The notes under the pieces were generated by a model. That model saw only the letters and a program-made list of their open reading frames with translations, searched no databases and had not been told where the DNA came from. This document shows, piece by piece, positions 9,848 through 18,605 of a stretch of 64,000 bases of DNA; positions within the stretch are counted from its first letter, which is position 1; each line of letters begins with the position of its first letter. This DNA is from Domibacillus robiginosus (GTDB lineage Bacteria > Bacillota > Bacilli > Bacillales > Domibacillaceae). The stretch spans positions 186,001 through 250,000 of the forward strand of contig NZ_LAHL01000011.1 in assembly GCF_000966195.1 (NCBI RefSeq), written 5' to 3'. Position numbers and translations under genes: made by a program.

Positions 9848-10717
9848 TTGAGGAAAATTGCTTTTTTAGGTCCTGCGGCCACGTTTACTGATATTGCGGT
9901 ATCAGAAGCATTCCCGAGTGATGAGCGTATTCCATGCGTAACGATTCCAGAATGTATGGACTATGTAATCGAAGGAAAAGCGGATTTGGCTGTTGTACCA
10001 ATTGAAAATGCCCTGGAGGGAACGGTCAATATGACCATTGACCATTTGTTTCATGAAGCAGATTTAACGATTGTGGGTGAATTAACGGCGCCGATTCAGC
10101 AGCATCTGCTCGTTCATCCGGATAATGCGCCTAAGTGGACAGACGCAAAAAGAATTTTGTCGCATCCACACGCGATTGCACAATGCCATAAATTTTTGCA
10201 TCGTCAATTTTATGGAATCCCATCCCAGCAAATGACTTCTACTGCGGCGGCAGCAAAATACGTAAGTGAACATCCCGAAGAATGTATCGCAGCGATTGCG
10301 AACTCGCTTTCAGCACAGGAGTACAATTTGTTTACGGCGCAGGCAGACATTCATGATTTTTCATTTAACCATACACGGTTTCTCGTTTTATCTAAAACAC
10401 ATGAAGAGCTCTCGTTTCCGCTTCCGCAAACTGGCGGTAAAACAACGATCGTTGTAACACTTCCGACCGACCATCCAGGTACGCTTCATCAAGTATTAGC
10501 CACGTTTGCCTGGCGAAATCTGAACCTTGCGAAAATTGAGTCTCGTCCGCTTAAAACAGGTTTGGGCAATTATTTTTTCATTATTGATGTTGCCCAGCGT
10601 ATTGACGACGTACTAGTGCCAGGTGCCTTTGCCGAGATGGAAGCACTCGGTTGTAAGGTGCAGGTGCTTGGAAGTTATTACGGGTATGAAGTGGGACAAG
10701 CCACAGAAAAAGCATAA
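9848..10717 (+). CDS. pheA: Prephenate dehydratase
   Basis: Converts prephenate to phenylpyruvate, the committed step to phenylalanine. The catalytic domain (about residues 1-180) begins KIAFLGPAATFTD and contains the NHTRF motif. The C-terminal ACT domain (about 205-280) has HPGTLHQVL and the ESRP motif used for phenylalanine feedback binding. It starts with TTG 9848 after ctggagtg. This is the monofunctional form of 289 residues, without a chorismate mutase domain. A terminator shared with the convergent nadR follows. Confidence 0.97.
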   Translation: MRKIAFLGPAATFTDIAVSEAFPSDERIPCVTIPECMDYVIEGKADLAVVPIENALEGTVNMTIDHLFHEADLTIVGELTAPIQQHLLVHPDNAPKWTDAKRILSHPHAIAQCHKFLHRQFYGIPSQQMTSTAAAAKYVSEHPEECIAAIANSLSAQEYNLFTAQADIHDFSFNHTRFLVLSKTHEELSFPLPQTGGKTTIVVTLPTDHPGTLHQVLATFAWRNLNLAKIESRPLKTGLGNYFFIIDVAQRIDDVLVPGAFAEMEALGCKVQVLGSYYGYEVGQATEKA

Positions 10718-10751
10718 AAAAGAAGCTCGTTTCAAAACGGGCTTCTTTTTA
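10716..10751. terminator. Bidirectional terminator between pheA and nadR
   Basis: A long hairpin (arms about 10716-10732 and 10734-10750, one G-U pair) has A-rich and T-rich flanks on either side of the stem. It lies between convergent pheA and nadR. Confidence 0.85.
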
Positions 10752-10753
10752 TT

Positions 10754-11287
10754 TTATTGAAGCAAAAAACCAGCTTCCCACAAAGCCTTTTCTGCTTCAT
10801 CAAGCACCGCGGCTTCTTTGGCGGACAATGTATGCAAGTGGACACCTTCCGTTAATTCAGATAAATAGGCAGCACCTGTTTGACTGATTTTGTCCAAAAA
10901 CTGCAAGGCTTCTTTTCGGTTTGATACCATAATGGATGCGGTTAAATCACCGTAAACAGGATGTTCAATTTTAACGTCTTTAACAAGAACACCAAGGTCA
11001 ACAAGGAGAAGAAGCTCTTCTTTTGTTTGACCGGGCGGGTGCGAGCAGGCAACGACCCGTTCCACTTGACCGCTCCCGGGTGCATCCATATATACATACC
11101 CCTGGCTTGTTGCCATAATTGGAATGCCGCGGGCTTTAAGCAGCGTAATATCTCCGACCACAACCTGACGGCTCACCTGCGCCCGTTCGGCCAGTTCACT
11201 CCCGGTCAGTGGGCTTTCGCTTGTTTGAAGCCAGTTCAAAATCTGCTCACGCCGATTTTCACCGATCAGTTTCCTTTTATCTGTCAT
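10754..11287 (-). CDS. nadR: NAD biosynthesis transcriptional repressor NadR (NiaR/YrxA)
   Basis: Nicotinate-responsive repressor of de novo NAD synthesis. An N-terminal winged helix (about residues 5-60; SRQVVVGDITLLKARG) is followed by a 3H ligand-binding domain with conserved histidines (CSHPPG, KIEHPVYGDL, VHLHTLSA). The ATG at 11287 gives MTDKRKLIGENRREQIL and 177 residues, matching the family. Upstream in-frame codons would extend into nifS and are not used. It is co-transcribed behind nifS, 22 bases apart, so it likely represses its own operon and the divergent nadBCA. Confidence 0.95.
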   Translation of the reverse strand: MTDKRKLIGENRREQILNWLQTSESPLTGSELAERAQVSRQVVVGDITLLKARGIPIMATSQGYVYMDAPGSGQVERVVACSHPPGQTKEELLLLVDLGVLVKDVKIEHPVYGDLTASIMVSNRKEALQFLDKISQTGAAYLSELTEGVHLHTLSAKEAAVLDEAEKALWEAGFLLQ

Positions 11288-11309
11288 GATACAATCCCTC
11301 CACCGGTAA

Positions 11310-12413
11310 TCATAGCATAACCGCTTGTTTTGCAACATGAATAAGTGCCTGTCCAAGCTGTCGGACTTCCTCTTCTGTCGTCTCGGAGCCAAATGAAATA
11401 CGGAAAAACTGCCTTGCTTCTTCCATGGACATCCCCATCGCAAGTGCTGCTTTCATCCCTGACGCAGAAGAGGCATCACAAGCACTCCCGGTTGAGATGA
11501 ATATATTCCGGGCATTCAAAGCCAGCATCACCAGCTGTCCTTCCACGCCGGGAATACACATACCAATTACACCCGGGTACTGCTTGCTGTCTGGTCCTTC
11601 AATCCACCGAATCGAAGAGCCCTTTAGCTCCTGTTTCAGCAGACGACGCAGGGAGGAAAGCTTCTCAAGGGATAAATTCGTTTGGGCGGCTTCTGCAAAA
11701 GCCGCAGCAGCCGGTGTATTCACTGTACCGCCGCGGACACCTTTTTCATGCGTTAAACCGGGAAACACAGGCTTTAATGCATGAAACGGAGATAGATAAA
11801 TGGCTCCGCAGCCTTTTGGGCCGCCGACTTTGTGAGCCGAAAAAGTCATGGCGTCCGCGCGGATGGAATGAAGAGGCATTTTGCCAAACGATTGAACACA
11901 GTCTGTATGAAAAAAAACCCCTCGCTTGTTTGCTTCCGCAGCCAGTTTTTCCACCGGCTGAATTGTACCGATTTCCGGGTTAATATGCTGAATGGAAACG
12001 AGCCCGGTTTGAGGGGTAATCGCTGTTATTACCGCTTCTACAGCAATAATCCCTTCACTAGTCATTGGCAGCTTCGTCACAGAAAATCCTTCTGATTGCA
12101 AAACGGACATCGCAGAATGCACAGATGTATGCTCTGCCATGGATGTAATGATATGTTTTTTTCCGCTGCTTCGTGCTAAGGAAAGAATCGCCAGCAAATT
12201 CCCTTCCGTTCCGCTGCCTGTAAAGTAAATTCCCTCCTTTTGTACACCGGCCCGCCCGGCAATTAGAGCCCGGCTTTGCTCAAGCAGGAGGGAAGCGCGT
12301 GTTCCTTCATCATGTGGACTGGAACTGTTGCCCCAAAAACGACTGGCTGCTTCTATATATATATCGAGTGCTTCCTTTTTCATTGGAGACGTCGCTGCAT
12401 AATCAAAATACAT
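11310..12413 (-). CDS. nifS: Cysteine desulfurase NifS, NAD-synthesis type
   Basis: PLP enzyme that supplies sulfur for the iron-sulfur cluster of quinolinate synthase. The PLP lysine is in FSAHKVGGPKG, and the persulfide cysteine is in STGSACDASSASG. Length is 367 residues, and the start MYFDYAATSPM is canonical. It is divergent from nadBCA, which includes its presumed client NadA, and is followed by nadR. This arrangement is the same as in B. subtilis. Confidence 0.95.
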   Translation of the reverse strand: MYFDYAATSPMKKEALDIYIEAASRFWGNSSSPHDEGTRASLLLEQSRALIAGRAGVQKEGIYFTGSGTEGNLLAILSLARSSGKKHIITSMAEHTSVHSAMSVLQSEGFSVTKLPMTSEGIIAVEAVITAITPQTGLVSIQHINPEIGTIQPVEKLAAEANKRGVFFHTDCVQSFGKMPLHSIRADAMTFSAHKVGGPKGCGAIYLSPFHALKPVFPGLTHEKGVRGGTVNTPAAAAFAEAAQTNLSLEKLSSLRRLLKQELKGSSIRWIEGPDSKQYPGVIGMCIPGVEGQLVMLALNARNIFISTGSACDASSASGMKAALAMGMSMEEARQFFRISFGSETTEEEVRQLGQALIHVAKQAVML

Positions 12414-12448
12414 TCTTATCCCTGCTTTCTACACAGTAAAATTAAAGC

Positions 12449-12497
12449 TTGTCTTTCTTTTTATTTTATGTAAAGATAGGTGTCAAGACAACTGTAA
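12449..12497. promoter_or_regulatory. Divergent nifS/nadB promoter region with NadR operator
   Basis: A palindromic site centred at 12485 (TAGGTGTC-AA-GACAACTG, 12477-12494) fits my recollection of the NiaR/NadR operator core TGTC-N2-GACA. On the minus strand TTGTCT overlaps this site and is followed 17 bases later by TAAAAT, a good nifS promoter. On the plus strand a weaker TTGTCT at 12449 precedes an A-rich -10. Binding at the palindrome would occlude both. Inference from motif and context. Confidence 0.7.
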
Positions 12498-12511
12498 AGT
12501 GAGGGTGGGCG

Positions 12512-14098
12512 ATGAAAAAAATGCCACAGGCGGTCATTATCGGCTCCGGGATTGCGGCGCTGCAGGCCGCTAGACATTTAGCACTGCATATGAATGTGAT
12601 TGTTATCACAAAGACGACGATTCGACAAAGCAACTCTTACTATGCGCAGGGCGGGATTGCAGCCGTTTTGTCTTCATTCGATACAAATGAATCTCACATA
12701 CAGGATACTCTCGCGGCGGGTGAATACCATCATAATAAAGAAGCCGTCAGAGAGCTGGTTATAAAAGGAGCCCATGAAGTAAGCAGCTTATTAAGAGAAG
12801 GGTTTCCGGCTGATCGGCAAGCGGATGGAAGGCTTTCATTTGGTTTAGAAGGGGCGCACAGCACAAGCCGAATCGTTCATGCGGGCGGCGATGCAACCGG
12901 GAAATGGACAATTGAGCATTTACTGGCACACCTGCCAAAGCAGGTCATCATCCGTGAAGGAGAAATGGCGATTGAACTCATCGTTCATGATGGCATCTGC
13001 ACGGGTGTTAAAACAAAATCAAGCCGAGGGGATTTGTATCACTATGATGCAGACCATGTGGTGCTGGCTACGGGCGGTGCTGGAGCTCTTTATTCGTTTA
13101 CCTCTAACCAGGAAACGATTACGGGTGATGGGATTGCTTTGGCCTGCCGGGCTGGAGCTGCAGTGACCGATATGGAATTTATGCAGTTTCACCCGACTCT
13201 TTTATTTATAAATGGTGAAACGAAAGGGCTTGTTTCAGAAGCGGTCAGGGGAGCAGGGGCTGTACTGGTCGATGGACAGGGCCGCAAAATAATGAAAGAT
13301 ATACATCCGCTTGAAGATTTAGCACCCCGTCATGTGACAGCTTTTGAGATATACAAAGCCCGTCAGCAGGGAAGAGATGTTTTTTTGGATATCTCGATGA
13401 TTGAACAGTTTGACCGCCGCTTCCCGTCCATTGCCGCGTTATGCCGCCGGCACGGCGTGGATGTTACAAAAGGACGCATCCCTGTTGCACCGGGAAGCCA
13501 CTTTTTAATGGGCGGCGTACAAACAGATACATGCGGCCGTACGAGCGTAAAAGGGCTGTATGCGATTGGAGAAACAGCCTGCACGGGTGTACATGGAGCA
13601 AATCGCTTAGCAAGCAATTCTCTTCTTGAAGGGCTTGCCTTTGGAAAACGCTTTGTTGAAGCGGTGCTTCACGACAAAGAAGAGAAAAGGAGTGTTTATA
13701 GGCCGAAGCCAGTGGTGCCGGTGTCCCCTCCGCCGCTTTTGCAAAAAGGAGAGCTTCAGGCGGCCATGATGGAAGGAGCCGGTATTATCCGAACAAAAAA
13801 AACGCTTCAAGAACTTGAAGACTGCTTAAAGCAGGCAGGAGCACAAAAAGGGGACATCAGCGGCTGGCCGATCGAAAAAATCGAGCGTTTCTTTATGCAT
13901 ATAACCGCTTACTTGATTGTTTCCGCCGCGTTAAAACGTACTGAGTCACGCGGCGCTCATATTCGGGCTGATTATCCAGAAAAAAATGAGCAATGGGCAA
14001 AAACATGGATCACCTTTCAAAATAAATGGCTATATACAAGGAGTGAAGGGCATGAATGGCATGAAACTGGACGATATGCTGAAAGCTTTTTTTATTGA
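12512..14098 (+). CDS. nadB: L-aspartate oxidase
   Basis: Flavoenzyme that oxidises aspartate to iminoaspartate, the first step of de novo NAD synthesis. The N-terminal FAD fold has GSGIAALQAA, and the YYAQGGIAAVL flavin segment and GVHGANRLASNSLLEGL motif are present. A helical C-terminal domain completes the 528 residues. ATG 12512 follows gagggtgg. Its 3' end overlaps nadC by 47 bases, consistent with a tightly coupled nadB-nadC-nadA operon. Confidence 0.96.
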   Translation: MKKMPQAVIIGSGIAALQAARHLALHMNVIVITKTTIRQSNSYYAQGGIAAVLSSFDTNESHIQDTLAAGEYHHNKEAVRELVIKGAHEVSSLLREGFPADRQADGRLSFGLEGAHSTSRIVHAGGDATGKWTIEHLLAHLPKQVIIREGEMAIELIVHDGICTGVKTKSSRGDLYHYDADHVVLATGGAGALYSFTSNQETITGDGIALACRAGAAVTDMEFMQFHPTLLFINGETKGLVSEAVRGAGAVLVDGQGRKIMKDIHPLEDLAPRHVTAFEIYKARQQGRDVFLDISMIEQFDRRFPSIAALCRRHGVDVTKGRIPVAPGSHFLMGGVQTDTCGRTSVKGLYAIGETACTGVHGANRLASNSLLEGLAFGKRFVEAVLHDKEEKRSVYRPKPVVPVSPPPLLQKGELQAAMMEGAGIIRTKKTLQELEDCLKQAGAQKGDISGWPIEKIERFFMHITAYLIVSAALKRTESRGAHIRADYPEKNEQWAKTWITFQNKWLYTRSEGHEWHETGRYAESFFY

Positions 14099-14912
14099 GG
14101 ATATAGGAGACCGCGACCTGACAGGAGAAAGCATTTTTGGTGAAAACGAAGCAGGTACGTTTTCTTTTTGGGCAAAAGAAGCCGGTGTTTTTTGCGGAAG
14201 AGCCGTGATTGAACGAGGGTTCAGACTTGTAGACGAGACGATTTCTGTAAATGTGCTGAAACGGGACGGAGACCAGGTGGAAAAGGGAGAGTGCCTCGCC
14301 AGAATTACAGGGCCGTATCGATCCCTTTTAGCGGGAGAGCGGGTCATTTTAAATTTGGTTCAGCGAATGAGCGGGATTGCCACAGCTGCGGCGGCCGCCG
14401 TAAAACAAACAGAAGGAACAAGAGCGAGAATATGTGATACAAGAAAAACGGTTCCCGGCCTTCGTATGCTTGAAAAGTATGCGGTTCGGACAGGCGGTGC
14501 CTTCAATCACCGCAATGGGCTCTATGATGCCATTATGCTCAAGGATAACCATATTGCATTTGCAGGCGGAATCGAGCAGGCTGTAACAAAAGCGAAGCAG
14601 TCATGCGGACATACAGTCAAAATTGAAGTGGAAATTGAATCGGAAGAACAGCTCAAAGAAGCTGTGCAGGCAGGCGCGGATATTATTATGTTTGATAACT
14701 GTACGCCGGATGAGATCGAGGCGTGGCTGCCCCTTGTACCGGCGCATATTGAAACAGAAGCGTCAGGAGGCATCGAGCTTGAAACAATCCGTGACTACGC
14801 GTTAACGGGAATCGGATGGATCTCGCTTGGCACATTAACACATTCCGTTCAAGCACTTGATATTAGCGCAAGAGTAGAAATGAAAGGAGAGGTTTTACAT
14901 GGCATTAACTGA
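14052..14912 (+). CDS. nadC: Nicotinate-nucleotide pyrophosphorylase (carboxylating)
   Basis: Quinolinate phosphoribosyltransferase, making nicotinate mononucleotide from quinolinate and PRPP. The active-site stretch [19 protein letters not shown] and the following [13 protein letters not shown] are intact. The C-terminal barrel includes the EASGGI phosphate site. I choose ATG 14052 ([10 protein letters not shown]) after aggagtg, inside the end of nadB; ATG 14061 is an alternative. 286 residues. It overlaps nadA by 14 bases. Confidence 0.96.
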   Translation: MNGMKLDDMLKAFFIEDIGDRDLTGESIFGENEAGTFSFWAKEAGVFCGRAVIERGFRLVDETISVNVLKRDGDQVEKGECLARITGPYRSLLAGERVILNLVQRMSGIATAAAAAVKQTEGTRARICDTRKTVPGLRMLEKYAVRTGGAFNHRNGLYDAIMLKDNHIAFAGGIEQAVTKAKQSCGHTVKIEVEIESEEQLKEAVQAGADIIMFDNCTPDEIEAWLPLVPAHIETEASGGIELETIRDYALTGIGWISLGTLTHSVQALDISARVEMKGEVLHGIN

Positions 14913-15999
14913 ACTGGTTAAAGCGATTCTGCCCGATCGGTACCGGCAAATGGCGCAGGAGGATATGGAAGCACGGGTGCGGGAAATCAAAAAGGAAATG
15001 GGTAAATCGTTATTTATTCCTGGCCACCATTATCAAAAAGATGAGGTCATTCAATTTGCAGACGCAGTAGGAGATTCTCTTCAGCTTGCACAGGTCTCAG
15101 CAGCGAATCGTGAAGCAGAACATATTGTGTTTTGCGGCGTTCATTTTATGGCGGAAACAGCCGACATTTTAACAAGTGAAAAACAAACGGTTTACCTGCC
15201 GGATATGCGTGCAGGATGCTCCATGGCGGATATGGCTGATATTTATCAGACAGAGCGTGCGTGGACAGCCCTTCAGGCGTTGTTCGGTGACACAATGATT
15301 CCTTTGACTTATGTGAATTCAACCGCGGCGATAAAAGCTTTTACCGGACGCCATGGCGGCTCATGTGTTACTTCATCCAATGCAAGGTCAATGGTAGAGT
15401 GGGCGTTTACGGAAAAGCCGCGTATTTTGTTTCTGCCGGATCAGCACCTTGGGCGCAATACAGCTTTTGACATTGGTGTGCCGCTTGAAGAAATGGCGGT
15501 CTGGAATCCGATTACTGATACATTGGAATATGAAGGAGACATGGAAAAAGTCCGGGTCATTTTATGGAAGGGACACTGCTCGGTTCATGAAAATTTCACG
15601 GTCGCTAATATTGAAGAACTGCGCCGTACACGGCCGGATATAAAGATTATCGTTCATCCGGAATGCCGCAGAGAAGTAGTGGGATTGGCGGACGATAACG
15701 GTTCCACAAAGTATATTATCGATGCCATTGAGCGAGCTGAGCCGGGTACAGCCTGGGCTATCGGAACAGAAATGAACCTTGTCAAACGGATTATAGCGCA
15801 GCATTCGGACAAAGAAATCATCTCGTTAAATCCGAATATGTGTCCGTGCCTCACAATGAACCGGATTGATCTGCCACATTTGCTTTGGTCACTCGAAACC
15901 ATTGCAGAAGGAAAGAGCGGAAACGTTATTCAGGTGGATTCACGCACGGCCCAAGAAGCCAAATGGTCGCTTGACCGTATGCTGGCACGGACGAACTGA
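14899..15999 (+). CDS. nadA: Quinolinate synthase NadA
   Basis: Iron-sulfur enzyme condensing iminoaspartate with dihydroxyacetone phosphate to quinolinate. Three widely spaced cysteines expected to hold the 4Fe-4S cluster are seen in [10 protein letters not shown] (about 110), [10 protein letters not shown] (about 230) and [10 protein letters not shown] (about 320). 366 residues, typical of the long Bacillus form. ATG 14899 follows aaaggagagg and overlaps the nadC stop. The cluster sulfur is presumably provided by the divergent nifS product. Confidence 0.97.
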   Translation: MALTELVKAILPDRYRQMAQEDMEARVREIKKEMGKSLFIPGHHYQKDEVIQFADAVGDSLQLAQVSAANREAEHIVFCGVHFMAETADILTSEKQTVYLPDMRAGCSMADMADIYQTERAWTALQALFGDTMIPLTYVNSTAAIKAFTGRHGGSCVTSSNARSMVEWAFTEKPRILFLPDQHLGRNTAFDIGVPLEEMAVWNPITDTLEYEGDMEKVRVILWKGHCSVHENFTVANIEELRRTRPDIKIIVHPECRREVVGLADDNGSTKYIIDAIERAEPGTAWAIGTEMNLVKRIIAQHSDKEIISLNPNMCPCLTMNRIDLPHLLWSLETIAEGKSGNVIQVDSRTAQEAKWSLDRMLARTN

Positions 16000-16064
16000 T
16001 TTTTTCGCACACCGGCCTACCGGGCGCATACAATATGGGAGAATGATCATTGAGGAGGGACACA

Positions 16065-16691
16065 ATGAAGATCCATATTGTGCAGCGCGGTGATACGCTA
16101 TGGTCGATTGCCGAGAAACATGGAGTGTCGTTTGAAGAAGTGCAAAAATTAAATGCTCACCTGGCCAATCCGGATATGATCGTTCCGGGTATGAAAATTA
16201 AATTGCCTGATACGGCTACAGTCATGGAAAAAAGCCATCCATATGCAAACAATAAACCACTTGCATACCCGCCTTTAATGGAAGAAACAAAAGAAATGGA
16301 AGAAAACATGCCGTCTGAACCTGAACTGACTATGCCGGAGAACTGGATGACAGAACCAGCGCCGGTACCAGCACCATCCATGCCATCTGTACCACAATCA
16401 CCATCCATGCCGTCTGTACCGCAGGCGCCACCGCAGATGGAGATGGAAATGGAGATGGAGATGCCATCGATGCCTTCTCTGCCACCGCAGATGGAGAATG
16501 AAATGATGATGCCGTGCCCGCCGATCCCGTGTTATTTTGTGCCGGTGCCTTATCCAATGCCGTATATGCACCAGCCTTATGAGATGATGCCGGAGTCGGA
16601 AGATCATGAAGAAAATGAAAGCTATGAAGGTCATGAAAACATGCATTATCCAAATATGATGATGCCAAGATGTCCATATTGTCACCGTTAA
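16065..16691 (+). CDS. safA: SafA-like LysM spore coat morphogenetic protein
   Basis: Spore coat assembly protein of the SafA type. An N-terminal LysM domain (residues 1-47; HIVQRGDTLWSIAEKHG) binds cortex peptidoglycan. The rest is low-complexity, proline- and methionine-rich, with MPSVPQ repeats and a run of alternating Met-Glu pairs (about 120-140), ending in a His/Glu/Met-rich tail with CPYC. ATG 16065 follows aggagggac. At 208 residues it is about half the length of B. subtilis SafA. Position after nadA matches B. subtilis synteny. Identification as SafA is by context plus LysM; the tail is poorly conserved. Confidence 0.8.
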   Translation: MKIHIVQRGDTLWSIAEKHGVSFEEVQKLNAHLANPDMIVPGMKIKLPDTATVMEKSHPYANNKPLAYPPLMEETKEMEENMPSEPELTMPENWMTEPAPVPAPSMPSVPQSPSMPSVPQAPPQMEMEMEMEMPSMPSLPPQMENEMMMPCPPIPCYFVPVPYPMPYMHQPYEMMPESEDHEENESYEGHENMHYPNMMMPRCPYCHR

Positions 16692-16692
16692 T

Positions 16693-16724
16693 AAAAAAGG
16701 CGTGCGTTTTCGCACGTCTTTTTT
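16693..16724 (+). terminator. Terminator after safA
   Basis: A hairpin with arms 16693-16706 and 16711-16724 (ggcgtgcg / cgcacgtc, one G-U pair) is followed by T residues. Confidence 0.88.
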
Positions 16725-16863
16725 GTGTGTATGCAATTGATTGTTTTTTTGTATATTTGCGCAATTTTCAGATAAAATAGTACCGAAAATGAATGATTTT
16801 GCCATAAAACAGTCATAAATAATCATAACGTGAGTGTTTTTGAAAAATAATGATTGAAAATGA

Positions 16864-16892
16864 TTGTTTTTACGTGAAAGCGGTTATATAAT
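16864..16892 (+). promoter_or_regulatory. fru operon promoter with overlapping CcpA (cre) site
   Basis: TTGTTT at 16864-16869, 17-base spacer, TATAAT at 16887-16892. Between them, TGAAAGCGGTTATA (16875-16888) matches the cre consensus TGWAANCGNTNWCA with one mismatch. CcpA bound there would block the promoter, giving carbon catabolite repression of fruRKA. AT-rich repeats of atgatt just upstream (16788-16865) could be FruR sites, but I cannot define them. Confidence 0.72.
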
Positions 16893-16926
16893 GGAAGTGA
16901 GAAAAAGTAAAGGAGGGATGCAGCCA

Positions 16927-17679
16927 GTGCTGACAGAAGAACGCCACGCTACAATTTTAAATTGTTTAAAAGAAAAAGAAGTGGTTAAGATTCAAGAACT
17001 GACTGAAGCAACAGGAGCGTCAGAATCGACCATCCGCCGTGATTTGACGGACCTGGAAGAATCAGGACTCCTCAGGCGGGTTCACGGCGGCGCTGCAAAA
17101 GTATCCAGGAAACGTATTGAACCATCAATGGGTGAAAAAAGTAATCGTTTCTCAGAAGAAAAGCGTGCGGCCGGGCGACTGGCTGCATCCCTTATTGAAG
17201 ACAATGACTGCGTGTTTATTGATGCGGGAACAACAACACTTGCTCTTATTCCATATATTCAGGCGAAAAATATTGTCGCTGTCACAAGCGGTTTTGATCA
17301 TTTGCGTCTCTTAGCTGAACAGGGAATTGAAGCGTACGGAACAGGCGGCCGGTTAAAGCAGTCTACAGAAGCTTTAACGGGGACAGGAGCGGTACACGGC
17401 CTTCAGCAATATTGGTTTGACAAAGCATTTCTTGGAGTAAACGGGATTCATTTAAAAGCAGGCTATACTACACCGGATCCGGAAGAAGCAGCTGTGAAAA
17501 CAGAGGCAATAAAGCGTGCTCAGCAGCCGTTTATTTTAGCGGATGCGTCTAAATTTCAGGAAAGCACGTTTGCTCATATTGCTGATCTTGAAGACGCAGT
17601 CATTATTACGGGCAAAATCCCGGAGAAAACAAGACGGATGTTCGAGAAAGTCACGGACATCAAGGAGGCACTATCATGA
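16927..17679 (+). CDS. fruR: DeoR-family repressor of the fructose operon
   Basis: DeoR-type regulator. The N-terminal helix-turn-helix (about residues 1-55; KIQELTEATGASESTIRRDLTDLEESG, here split by normal family variation) is followed by the sugar-phosphate sensor domain with DAGTTTLALIPY and GVNGIHLKAGYTTPDPEEAAVK. GTG 16927 is chosen because aaggaggg lies ten bases upstream; ATG 16918 would be too close to it. 250 residues. It overlaps fruK by four bases, and the inducer is presumably fructose 1-phosphate. Confidence 0.93.
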   Translation: MLTEERHATILNCLKEKEVVKIQELTEATGASESTIRRDLTDLEESGLLRRVHGGAAKVSRKRIEPSMGEKSNRFSEEKRAAGRLAASLIEDNDCVFIDAGTTTLALIPYIQAKNIVAVTSGFDHLRLLAEQGIEAYGTGGRLKQSTEALTGTGAVHGLQQYWFDKAFLGVNGIHLKAGYTTPDPEEAAVKTEAIKRAQQPFILADASKFQESTFAHIADLEDAVIITGKIPEKTRRMFEKVTDIKEALS

Positions 17680-18605
17680 TTTACACATGCACACTAAACC
17701 CAGCCATTGATTACGTGATAAGGGTCGATCAATTTCAAGCGGGTGAATTAAACCGCTCTGAAAGCGCAGATATGTATGCTGGAGGAAAAGGAATTAACGT
17801 ATCGCGTGTTCTGAAGCGCCTTGAAAGTGACACTTGCGCTATTGGTTTTGCAGGCGGATTCACAGGTGAGTTTATCAAGAGCGAATTGGATCGTGAAGGA
17901 GTACTGCACCGATTTACATCTGTTGAAGGCGCCACGCGCATCAATGTTAAGCTAAAGTCAAATAGCGAAACCGAGATTAATGGGCCATCACCTGCTATTT
18001 CAGAAGAGAATGCAAAGCAATTGGTTCAGCTAACGAGCGAATTAACAGATCGGGACTGGCTTCATATTGGCGGCAGTGTACCGTCTTCATTGCCAGCAGA
18101 CTATGCAGGAATGTTAATTGATGCGGCAAAAGGAAAAGGCGCACGTGTTGTAGTTGATACAAGCGGTGCAGCTTTAAAGGCTCTTCTGCCGTACAAGCCG
18201 TTTTTCGTAAAGCCGAATCATCATGAGCTGGGAGAATTGTTCGATACGAAAGTAGAAACAAAAGAAAAGGCGGCATCCATTGCTCGAAAACTAGTGGATG
18301 AAGGCGCCCAAAATGTCATTGTCTCCATGGGCGGAGATGGTGCTGTTTTAGTTAATGAGGAAGGCGTTTATTTTGCTTCTTCTCCAAAAGGCACAGTGAA
18401 AAACACTGTCGGATCCGGAGACTCCATGGTAGCGGCATTTATGGCTAAAATTGATGCAGGTCTGGCGCCGCATGAAGCATTCCGCTGGGCAGTTGCCGCG
18501 GGAAGCGCGACAGCATTTTCCGATGATTTGTGTACAAAAGCAGAAGTAGAAGATGTATACAGCCGTGTGACGATTGTAAAAGCAGAGCAGGAGGGGTTAG
18601 TATGA
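17676..18605 (+). CDS. fruK: 1-phosphofructokinase
   Basis: PfkB-family kinase converting fructose 1-phosphate to fructose 1,6-bisphosphate. The start MIYTCTLNPAIDYVIRVD is typical of the subfamily. GGKGINVSRVLKRL lies near residue 38, and the C-terminal catalytic signature NTVGSGDSMVAAF holds the base Asp. 309 residues. Overlapping ATGA junctions with both fruR and fruA mean the three genes are translationally coupled. Confidence 0.97.
   Translation: MIYTCTLNPAIDYVIRVDQFQAGELNRSESADMYAGGKGINVSRVLKRLESDTCAIGFAGGFTGEFIKSELDREGVLHRFTSVEGATRINVKLKSNSETEINGPSPAISEENAKQLVQLTSELTDRDWLHIGGSVPSSLPADYAGMLIDAAKGKGARVVVDTSGAALKALLPYKPFFVKPNHHELGELFDTKVETKEKAASIARKLVDEGAQNVIVSMGGDGAVLVNEEGVYFASSPKGTVKNTVGSGDSMVAAFMAKIDAGLAPHEAFRWAVAAGSATAFSDDLCTKAEVEDVYSRVTIVKAEQEGLV

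Noticed and set aside
12514-14912. nadB-nadC overlap as a possible frameshift fusion
   Set aside because: Both proteins are complete with their own start and binding site; overlap is ordinary operon compaction.
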